Shown piece by piece: positions 1 through 5,166 of a DNA stretch of 8,711 nucleotides (position 1 is its first letter; every line of letters begins with the position of its first letter). A program made the translations under genes and the position numbers. The notes under the pieces are model-generated. The model was not told the DNA's origin. It ran no database searches and saw nothing but the letters and a program-made list of their open reading frames with translations. The DNA comes from Silvimonas sp. Lineage in GTDB: Bacteria; Pseudomonadota; Gammaproteobacteria; Burkholderiales; Chitinibacteraceae. The stretch covers positions 1 to 8,711 of the forward strand of contig JASLES010000520.1 of NCBI GenBank assembly GCA_030151005.1, read 5' to 3'.

Positions 1-141
1 CTGGTACACGGCTTGCTTCATCTGCAGGGCTATGACCACATCGAAGACGATGAAGCCGAGGCGATGGAAGCACTGGAAAGTCAGATCGTCATGTCTTTAG
101 GTTATGATGATCCGTATCGCCTTGATCAAAAAAACGCCTGA
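1..141 (+). CDS. ybeY: YbeY endoribonuclease (rRNA maturation factor), 3' end only
   Basis: The last 46 codons of ybeY are present, entering the window in frame at base 1 and ending with TGA at 139-141. The fragment opens with HGLLHLQGYDH (visible residues 3-13), the UPF0054/YbeY metal-binding signature H-G-x-L-H-L-x-G-Y-D-H, whose three histidines hold the catalytic zinc. An acidic helix follows, then a short C-terminal tail, as in complete YbeY proteins. In the family this enzyme acts in the cytoplasm in 16S rRNA 3'-end maturation and ribosome quality control. The next gene downstream is corC/ybeX, matching the common ybeZ-ybeY-ybeX-lnt order, so the missing 5' part and probably a PhoH-like ybeZ lie to the left. 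Identification is firm; only the truncation at the window edge limits it. Confidence 0.95.
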   Translation: MVHGLLHLQGYDHIEDDEAEAMEALESQIVMSLGYDDPYRLDQKNA

Positions 142-160
142 CCAGAACGCCCGTAACGGC

Positions 161-179
161 GGGATCAGGCGCTGATCCC
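161..179 (+). other. Perfect hairpin between ybeY and corC
   Basis: GGGATCAG at 161-168 and CTGATCCC at 172-179 are perfectly complementary around a 3-base GCG loop. The hairpin lies 19 bases after the ybeY stop and ends about 10 bases before the corC Shine-Dalgarno. No T-run follows, so it does not look like an intrinsic terminator. An mRNA processing or stability element within the operon is possible, but that is inference. Confidence 0.5.
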
Positions 180-205
180 CCGGGCATTTAGGAGCAATCA
201 TATTT

Positions 206-1075
206 ATGGACGAGGCCTCACAGCCTTCCACGTCGCACAAGCCGTCCTGGCTTGAGCGACTGACCCACTTTTTGCTGCGTGAACCTGAAGACCGCGGCGA
301 GCTTGTAGACATCCTCCACTCCGCTTTTGAACGCCATCTGCTGGACGCTGACGCGCTGGCCATGATTGAGGGCGTGCTCAATGTCGGTGACATGCAGGTG
401 CGCGACATCATGGTGCCACGCAGCCAGATGGACGTGATCGACATCGCTACCCCGCTGGACGAGTTTGTCCCCTTTGTCATTGAAACCGCCCACTCCCGAT
501 TTCCGGTGATTGATGGTGGCAAAGACAATGTGCTGGGCGTCTTGCTGGCCAAGGATTTGCTGCGCTATTACGCGCTGGACGAAGAATTTGATCTGCGCGA
601 TATGTTGCGGCCCGCCGTGTTCATCCCGGAATCCAAGCGCCTGAACGTATTGCTGAAAGACTTCCGCAACAATCGCAACCACATGGCGATTGTGGTCGAT
701 GAATATGGCGGCGTAGCCGGGCTTGTGACCATTGAAGATGTCATGGAACAGATCGTCGGCGATATCGAAGATGAATACGACTACGACGAGTCTGAAGACA
801 ATGTCGTACTGGACCGGAAGGGTCACTGGCGCGTCAAGGGCCTGACCGAAATTGGCGATCTGAACGAAGCCATTGGTACGGATTTTTCTGATGAAGAATT
901 CGACACCGTAGCAGGCCTTGTGACCAGCAAGTTCGGTCACGTACCCAAGCGGGGTGAGACCATTGCGTTTGACGGTTACCGCTTTCAGATCGTGCGGGCT
1001 GACAGCCGCCGCGTACATAGCGTACTGATTGAAAAACTGCCGGAAATCACCGCACCGATCGGTGAAGAAGACTAA
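206..1075 (+). CDS. corC: CorC/YbeX family CBS-domain protein (HlyC/CorC family transporter-associated)
   Basis: A 289-residue soluble protein with the CorC/YbeX layout: a short N-terminal helical part, CBS domain 1 around residues 66-125 (opening with DIMVPRSQMD at 67-76), CBS domain 2 around 131-187 (containing DEYGGVAGLVTIEDVMEQIV from 165), and a C-terminal CorC_HlyC domain around 205-280. It lacks the DUF21 membrane domain of CNNM-type transporters, so it should be cytoplasmic. Family members have been linked to magnesium/cobalt efflux and, for YbeX, to ribosome or rRNA metabolism; binding of adenine nucleotide by the CBS pair is expected from the family. The start is set by AGGAG at 190-194, 11 bases before ATG. 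It lies 64 bp after ybeY and 53 bp before lnt, consistent with one operon. Confidence 0.95.
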   Translation: MDEASQPSTSHKPSWLERLTHFLLREPEDRGELVDILHSAFERHLLDADALAMIEGVLNVGDMQVRDIMVPRSQMDVIDIATPLDEFVPFVIETAHSRFPVIDGGKDNVLGVLLAKDLLRYYALDEEFDLRDMLRPAVFIPESKRLNVLLKDFRNNRNHMAIVVDEYGGVAGLVTIEDVMEQIVGDIEDEYDYDESEDNVVLDRKGHWRVKGLTEIGDLNEAIGTDFSDEEFDTVAGLVTSKFGHVPKRGETIAFDGYRFQIVRADSRRVHSVLIEKLPEITAPIGEED

Positions 1076-1128
1076 TCCGGATCTGAACCGGGCCTGACCC
1101 GGACCGACCCCGTCGAACCAAGAACACC

Positions 1129-2634
1129 ATGCGATTTTCCTCTCTGCGCGCCGGACAAAGCGCCTTGCTTGCGGCCAGCGGCGCGCTGACCGTTTTCGCC
1201 TTTGCCCCGGTGCGGGCCTTTGCCCTGATGTGGCTAGGCCTTGCCGTGCTGTTTATGCTTACCGGACAAGCCAGTACCGCAAAGCGTGCTGCATGGCAGG
1301 GGTACGTATGGGGCCTGGGCTATTTTTGCGCCAACATTTACTGGATCTTCATCAGTCTGCACACCTTTGGCGGCATGCCCGCCTGGATGGCTGCGGGTTG
1401 TGTGTTTTTGCTGGCCATGTATCTGGCACTGTTCCCGGCACTGGGCGCCTGGCTGGGCCATCGCGCCAGCTTCACATTGCGCTGGCGCACTGCGCTGGCT
1501 TTACCCAGTGCCTTCATTCTGACCGAGTGGTTGCGCGGCTGGCTGTTCACGGGTTTCCCGTGGGCCAGCGTCGGCACCTCGCAACTGCCCATGACGCCAC
1601 TGGCCGGGTTTGCGCCGGTATTGGGCGTGTATGGCGTGGGGCTGGTCCTGGCGATCTCGATCGGTGTGCTGGCTGCTTTGCCGCGCAAACCCGCCGCGTG
1701 GGCAGGGGTGATGGCAGCGTGGCTGGCCGGTTGGGGCTTGTGGCAGGTTGCGTGGACCCATCCAGTAGGGGTGCCGGTCAGCGTGAGTCTGGCTCAGGGT
1801 GCCATTCCACAAGATGAAAAATGGGCGCAAGAGCATTACCTGGACAACCTGCGCATCTATCTACATCTGACGCGGCAGGCCAGGGGTGACATTGTCATCC
1901 TGCCGGAAACAGCCATCCCGTCCTTTCTCAGCGATACGCCGGACTGGTATCTGGATTACCTGCGTGAAGCCGTCGCGCCCCGCGCCCTGGTGACTGGCGT
2001 GCCATTGGTCGGCAAACATAAAGATGAGTACTACAACTCGGTCATGCTGCTGACCGACGCCAAAACGCCCATCTACAGCAAGCACCATCTGGTGCCATTC
2101 GGCGAATTTGTACCGGTGCCAGCCCTGTTTGGCTGGATGTATCACTATCTGAACATGCCGCTGGATGGCTTCACGCCTGGCGCGGCAAAACAAGCCCCGT
2201 TTGTGATCGGCCAGACCACCCGGCTTGCGCCCAATATCTGCTATGAGGATGTCTACGGCCGCGAAATCATTAACGCGCTGCCGCAGGCGACGCTGCTGGT
2301 CAATGTATCTAACCTGGCCTGGTTTGATGGCTCGTGGGCGGCCTGGCAGCAAACCCAGATGTCCCAGGCGCGGGCACTGGAAACGGGGCGCTGGATGCTG
2401 CGCGCCACCAATACCGGCATGACCGCCATCATTGATGAGAAAGGTGAATTGCGTAAGGTACTGCCGGAACGGCAACGCGGCGTGCTGGAAGGCACGGCGC
2501 AAAATCGGGCTGGCGAAACGCCCTATGCGCGTTGGGGCGACTGGATGGCCTTAGCTCTGGGTGGCGGCTTGTGGCTGCTGGCGTGGTTTTTTGGGCGCAA
2601 ACACCAGGCGCGTACCCGCCAGCCGATCGTGTAA
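1129..2634 (+). CDS. lnt: Apolipoprotein N-acyltransferase
   Basis: Lnt adds the third acyl chain to the N-terminal cysteine of lipoproteins at the periplasmic face of the inner membrane. The 501 residues show about seven hydrophobic segments before residue 210, a nitrilase-like (CN hydrolase) domain around 216-455, and a last membrane helix around 472-489 with a short basic tail. The catalytic triad is visible: Glu260 in LPETAIP, Lys318 in YSKHHLVPFGE, and Cys371 in NICYED; Glu326 of PFGE is also conserved. Spacing and length match the family. There is no clear Shine-Dalgarno before ATG 1129. A small dyad (CCGGG 1088-1092, CCCGG 1098-1102) lies in the gap after corC, so translation may depend on upstream genes. 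The final 84 bases overlap the convergent RDD gene, and I see no terminator after the stop. Confidence 0.96.
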   Translation: MRFSSLRAGQSALLAASGALTVFAFAPVRAFALMWLGLAVLFMLTGQASTAKRAAWQGYVWGLGYFCANIYWIFISLHTFGGMPAWMAAGCVFLLAMYLALFPALGAWLGHRASFTLRWRTALALPSAFILTEWLRGWLFTGFPWASVGTSQLPMTPLAGFAPVLGVYGVGLVLAISIGVLAALPRKPAAWAGVMAAWLAGWGLWQVAWTHPVGVPVSVSLAQGAIPQDEKWAQEHYLDNLRIYLHLTRQARGDIVILPETAIPSFLSDTPDWYLDYLREAVAPRALVTGVPLVGKHKDEYYNSVMLLTDAKTPIYSKHHLVPFGEFVPVPALFGWMYHYLNMPLDGFTPGAAKQAPFVIGQTTRLAPNICYEDVYGREIINALPQATLLVNVSNLAWFDGSWAAWQQTQMSQARALETGRWMLRATNTGMTAIIDEKGELRKVLPERQRGVLEGTAQNRAGETPYARWGDWMALALGGGLWLLAWFFGRKHQARTRQPIV

Positions 2635-3108
2635 GAACTGTTTGTCGCTGTCAAACCAGGCCCAGGCAAACGGGATAATGCACCAGGCCAGCGAAAACTG
2701 CGCCCACGGCAACCAGGATTGATCTACCCGCACCACCACCCACAGCGGGATGACCGGTGCAAAGCAGACCAGACACACCGCAAAGCGGATCAAAACCGCA
2801 CGCCAGCCTGGCGCTTCGCCGTTATACGCCACCAGCCGGATACGCCAGGTTTTCATGGCAAGCGTCTGGCCGCCGCGCTTCCAGCACCAGGCAAAATAAC
2901 CAAACATGACCAGCATCAGCCACGCAAAAGACAGGTTGCGTGCCCAGGGTAAGCGGGAAATCTGATCCACCGGCAAGCGGGTGATGAGCTGGAACGCGCC
3001 TTGAAACAACGCGCCGGCCAATAGCAACACCGGCACCAGCAACAAGAGTTCATACCACCAGGCAAAAAACCGGCGCCACCAGCCCGCGCGACTCGTTACC
3101 CCGGTCAT
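2551..3108 (-). CDS. RDD-family integral membrane protein
   Basis: A 185-residue protein with four likely membrane segments (about residues 18-40, 59-76, 106-126 and 135-152). It has the RDD family hallmarks: arginines 12-13 before the first helix (WRRFFAWWYE, with Glu20 where many relatives have Asp), KRGGQTLAMKTWRIRLV at 78-93, and the C-terminal FLHDRLAGTRLV at 158-169. The molecular function of most RDD proteins is unknown; small-molecule or ion transport is proposed for some. Its ATG overlaps the stop of the upstream DUF3106 gene (TAATG, one shared base), which points to translational coupling. The 3' end runs 84 bp into the convergent lnt gene; the basic, glutamine-rich tail (170-185) is encoded opposite the last lnt membrane helix. 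It ends the four-gene sigma-factor cluster. Confidence 0.9.
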   Translation of the reverse strand: MTGVTSRAGWWRRFFAWWYELLLLVPVLLLAGALFQGAFQLITRLPVDQISRLPWARNLSFAWLMLVMFGYFAWCWKRGGQTLAMKTWRIRLVAYNGEAPGWRAVLIRFAVCLVCFAPVIPLWVVVRVDQSWLPWAQFSLAWCIIPFAWAWFDSDKQFLHDRLAGTRLVFAPKKPRQQPQAATQS

Positions 3109-3506
3109 TAGCGCTTGGTACCCGCTGCACGCGGTGCGTTATTGGTGTGCTGCATGACCTGCTGGCGTTGTGCCGGGCTCATGGCTTTGTATTTGCGGTA
3201 GTTTTCGCGGGCGCGCTCACGCTCTTCGTGCGACATGCTGGCCCATTGACCAATCCGGTCGCGGACGCGGTCTTGCTGCTCAGGAGAGAGGTTTTCGTAA
3301 CGCTTGGCCACACGCATGAGTGTGGCTTTGGAATCTTCAGGCAGCTGATCCCACTGGCCAGCCACGGGCGCCAGCACTTCGCGCTGTGCCGGATTCAGGT
3401 TCTGCCACTCGGCCGGATCGGCAAAGGCAGGAGCCATCAACATTGTCGCCAGCAAGGTGCCGGCGACCAGGATCAGTCGCGTTCGGTGGCTGGCGTATTG
3501 GACCAT
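3108..3506 (-). CDS. DUF3106 exported repeat protein
   Basis: A 132-residue protein of unknown function. Residues 1-29 form a typical signal peptide (basic start, hydrophobic LILVAGTLLATMLM, AFA before Asp30), so it is probably periplasmic. The mature part is nearly all charged or polar helix and fits DUF3106. It consists of consecutive 18-residue units: 37-54, 55-72, 73-90, 91-108 and a partial fifth from 109. Each starts with a pattern like LSPEQQ or MSPAQR and carries an aromatic at unit position 16 (Trp34 before unit 1, then Trp52, Tyr70, Trp88, Tyr106). The ATG lies inside the end of the DUF3619 gene (34-nt overlap) and has no good Shine-Dalgarno, so coupled translation is likely. No later start keeps the signal peptide. 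Its stop overlaps the RDD start. Confidence 0.85.
   Translation of the reverse strand: MVQYASHRTRLILVAGTLLATMLMAPAFADPAEWQNLNPAQREVLAPVAGQWDQLPEDSKATLMRVAKRYENLSPEQQDRVRDRIGQWASMSHEERERARENYRKYKAMSPAQRQQVMQHTNNAPRAAGTKR
3183..3398 (-). repeat. Four 18-residue protein repeats within the DUF3106 gene
   Basis: Four consecutive 54-nt units encode LNPAQREVLAPVAGQWDQ, LPEDSKATLMRVAKRYEN, LSPEQQDRVRDRIGQWAS and MSHEERERARENYRKYKA. The conserved pattern is a hydrophobic residue, then a small or Pro residue, acidic and Gln/Arg positions, and Trp/Tyr at position 16. A fifth, incomplete unit starts with MSPAQRQQVMQ. The DNA copies have diverged, so this is an old protein-level repeat and not a recent DNA duplication. 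Confidence 0.75.
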
Positions 3507-3880
3507 TTTTCAAACCGGGTATCGACAAAGGTATCCAGCGGCACTTCGTCGGCCAGCATCTGGACATCGACAGCAGTGCGCTCGGCTTCGGTGGTGCGTG
3601 CCTGCAGCTGCCAGGCACCGCCAACAGCCAGTAAAAGGGCAAACGCGACACCGGTGCTCCAGGCCGCCGGATGGGCGTGCCATTGTTCAGAGAACCAGTG
3701 AGAAGCGCCAGCAAGGCGGGTGACCAGCGCGGGACGACGCTGCAATTGGGCCGCACGCGCCACCGCCTGCTGGCGCGCGGCCGCAAGCCGGGCTTGTGCC
3801 CTGGCGCTGACCGGTGCCTGATCCAGCACCGTTTTTACTTGTCGACCAAAATCGCTTTCTTTCATAGACGGACCGCTCAT
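3473..3880 (-). CDS. DUF3619 single-pass membrane protein, possible anti-sigma partner
   Basis: A 135-residue protein with a helical, Ala/Arg/Gln-rich cytoplasmic N-terminal region (about 1-73), one membrane helix around 74-93 (WSTGVAFALLLAVGGAW), and a short distal tail ending DVQMLADEVPLDTFVDTRFEKW. That last stretch is the DUF3619 signature as I recall it. No function is established. Start choice: the frame stays open to 3910, but ATG 3880 overlaps the sigma-factor stop as ATGA and has GGAGG about nine bases upstream, so I use it; ATG 3865 lacks such a site. Position directly after a sigma factor, with an N-terminal cytoplasmic domain and one membrane helix, resembles anti-sigma factors, but no zinc-binding anti-sigma motif is visible, so that role is inference. 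Confidence 0.82.
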   Translation of the reverse strand: MSGPSMKESDFGRQVKTVLDQAPVSARAQARLAAARQQAVARAAQLQRRPALVTRLAGASHWFSEQWHAHPAAWSTGVAFALLLAVGGAWQLQARTTEAERTAVDVQMLADEVPLDTFVDTRFEKWSNTPATERD

Positions 3881-4503
3881 TCTCCTGTCCCTCCCCGTTT
3901 CCCGTACCAATCAATACCACGCCGCTGCAGCCATACCGAAAGAGAATGTGTGGCCCGCGAACAATGCGTTTTGACGCTACCTTCTGAACACCCCATCGCG
4001 GCGGCGGTCTCTGCAACGTCCAACTCCTCCCAGTAACGCAACATGAACGCTTCGCGTTGACGCGCCGGTAATTGTGCCACCCCTTCTTCGATCAGGGCCA
4101 TGGTACGCGCCTGATCGTGCTCTTCTTCCGGGCTGGGCGCCTGCATATCTGCCCCCAACCATTCGAGCGGATCACCGGCATCGCCATCGTCATCCTTGCT
4201 CTCGAAAGCCGAGAACAAGGTCACCCAGAACCCCCGTACTTTCTGACGGCGGAAGTGATCGCGGATGGCATTTTGCAGAATACGCTGGAACAACATCGGC
4301 CATTCTTCCGCCGGGCGGCTTGCATAGCGGTCTGCCAGCCGCATCATGGCGTCCTGCACGATATCGAGCGCAGTATCTTCATCCTGCACGGCGTATTGCG
4401 CCTGCTTGAACGCCCGGCGCTCTACCTCGGCAAGAAATGCCGTCAGCTTGTCCGTTGCGTCGTCCAGGTTGCGTTCTCCGTGTGTCGCCACGTCGGGCAA
4501 CAA
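3877..4503 (-). CDS. RNA polymerase sigma factor (sigma-70 family, ECF-like)
   Basis: A sigma-70 family protein of up to 208 residues with only regions 2 and 4. Region 2 spans about 26-92 (VERRAFKQAQYAVQ, the core-binding DIVQDAMMRLA at 47-57, and LFQRILQNAIRDHFRRQK at 71-88 for -10 melting and recognition). An acidic linker runs about 101-132. Region 4 spans about 137-192 (LPARQREAFMLRYWEELDVA then the helix-turn-helix MGCSEGSVKTHCSRA). It should redirect RNA polymerase to a specific promoter set. The start is uncertain: no ATG is available; TTG 4503, TTG 4500 and GTG 4491 are all in frame before conserved sequence and none has a clear Shine-Dalgarno. It heads a tightly overlapping cluster with DUF3619, DUF3106 and RDD genes, and is divergent from ilvB across 663 bp. 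Confidence 0.88.
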   Translation of the reverse strand: MLPDVATHGERNLDDATDKLTAFLAEVERRAFKQAQYAVQDEDTALDIVQDAMMRLADRYASRPAEEWPMLFQRILQNAIRDHFRRQKVRGFWVTLFSAFESKDDDGDAGDPLEWLGADMQAPSPEEEHDQARTMALIEEGVAQLPARQREAFMLRYWEELDVAETAAAMGCSEGSVKTHCSRATHSLSVWLQRRGIDWYGKRGGTGE

Positions 4504-4726
4504 TGGGTTGATCAGGTAGCCGCGAATGTTAACAAAGCGCTGTAAGGATGTCCCTGATTATTTTAGCGATTTACATACCGTAAAAAGGCGCAAAGAAACC
4601 AGGGGCTTCTCACGCAATGTCACCGTTAGCTGGCCGATGCCCTGCCGGACCCCGACAGGCGCGACAGGCTTGCCAAACGCCATTGATTCGGGTAGGGTTT
4701 TGCGTTCTACACCAGTCAAGTAATGC

Positions 4727-4758
4727 GAACCGGCCTAACCGGCCTGTTCGCGCCGAAC
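4727..4758 (+). repeat. Two overlapping inverted repeats in the sigma-ilvB gap
   Basis: GAACCGGCC (4727-4735) and GGCCTGTTC (4741-4749) form an inverted repeat with eight of nine positions complementary around five bases. GTTCG (4746-4750) and CGAAC (4754-4758) form a second perfect hairpin with a CGC loop. The two share 4746-4749, so only one can form at a time in RNA. In DNA this could equally be an operator-like dyad. Function unknown. Confidence 0.4.
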
Positions 4759-4962
4759 GGCAACCGCCAGCGCATTTATATCTGGTCGTCACTTTGCGGG
4801 CCACAAGCCCTTGCATGTAGGGTTGCACAAACGGGTCACCCCCTGGTCGTCAAGAGGAGCCGCGCCACACGCACGGATGCACGCACACCCGCGTTCATCA
4901 ATCGCGTAATACGGTACGGTTAACTTCGATACGGCCCGGCTTTTACCGTTTATGCGAGCTCT

Positions 4963-4993
4963 TTGACGGCGGCAAGCCCGGTACAGATCAAAT
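4963..4993 (+). promoter_or_regulatory. Weak candidate promoter for ilvBNC
   Basis: TTGACG (4963-4968) resembles a -35 box, and TCAAAT (4988-4993) matches four of six -10 positions. The 19-base spacer is longer than ideal. If used, transcription would begin near base 5000, just where the folded leader starts. This is only a by-eye match in a gap with no better pair, so confidence is low. Confidence 0.2.
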
Positions 4994-4998
4994 CAGGA

Positions 4999-5160
4999 TC
5001 GCAATCGTGTGTTCTACGGACATATTGCGAGCAAGGCCCCGGCGGATCGTCCATCCCGCGCTTGAAAAGCGCGTGCATACCCCATTGCGGTTTCGCCTCT
5101 TTATACCTTTGCTCGTAAGCCATTGCGGTGCTGATCCCGTTAATTCGTTTGCACAAAGGT
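4999..5160 (+). promoter_or_regulatory. Candidate structured mRNA leader with alternative folds, controlling ilvB translation
   Basis: Three helices compete in this leader. Hairpin A pairs TCGCAAT (4999-5005) with ATTGCGA (5024-5030) and continues with TGTTC/GGACA (5010-5014/5018-5022, one G-U). Long arm P1 pairs 5025-5036 with 5106-5118: twelve pairs with one G-U and a bulged T at 5108. It encloses GGCGGA/TTCGCC (5041-5046/5092-5097) and the hairpin CGCGCTT-GAA-AAGCGCG (5057-5073). Sequestor S pairs ACCTTTG (5105-5111) with CAAAGGT (5154-5160), burying the ilvB Shine-Dalgarno AAAGG (5155-5159). A excludes P1 through 5025-5030, and P1 excludes S through 5106-5111, so A should favour S (ilvB off) and P1 should free the site (on). 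The complementarity is seen directly; the switching role and any ligand are inferred. No T-run is present, so control would be translational. Confidence 0.45.
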
Positions 5161-5166
5161 TGACCC

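Larger units (their letters stand above)
4504..4998. other. Non-coding stretch upstream of the ilvB leader
   Basis: I find no credible gene here. The small open frames have arginine/proline-rich translations without recognisable motifs. It should hold the promoters of the divergent sigma gene and ilv operon. The best sites by eye are weak: TAAAAT on the - strand (4560-4565) as a possible -10 for the sigma gene, without a matching -35, and TTGACG (4963-4968) with TCAAAT (4988-4993), 19 bases apart, on the + strand for ilvB. Small repeats occur: GACAGGC at 4654 and 4663, CTGGTCGTCA at 4782 and 4843, and TACGG at 4910, 4915 and 4930. Confidence 0.5.

Noticed and set aside
1076..1103. Possible terminator between corC and lnt
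   Set aside because: Only a five-pair CCGGG/CCCGG stem with no T-run; more likely chance or a minor mRNA structure.
3881..3910. Longer N-terminus for the DUF3619 protein, starting at 3910
   Set aside because: It would overlap the sigma gene further and ignores the good GGAGG site and ATGA junction at 3880.
4526..4923. Small open frames in the sigma-ilvB gap as possible genes
   Set aside because: Several overlap each other in different frames, with no ribosome site, no motif and no biased codon use.
4999..5166. Classical transcriptional attenuator before ilvB
   Set aside because: No GC stem followed by a T-run is present in the leader, so the terminator half of an attenuator is missing.
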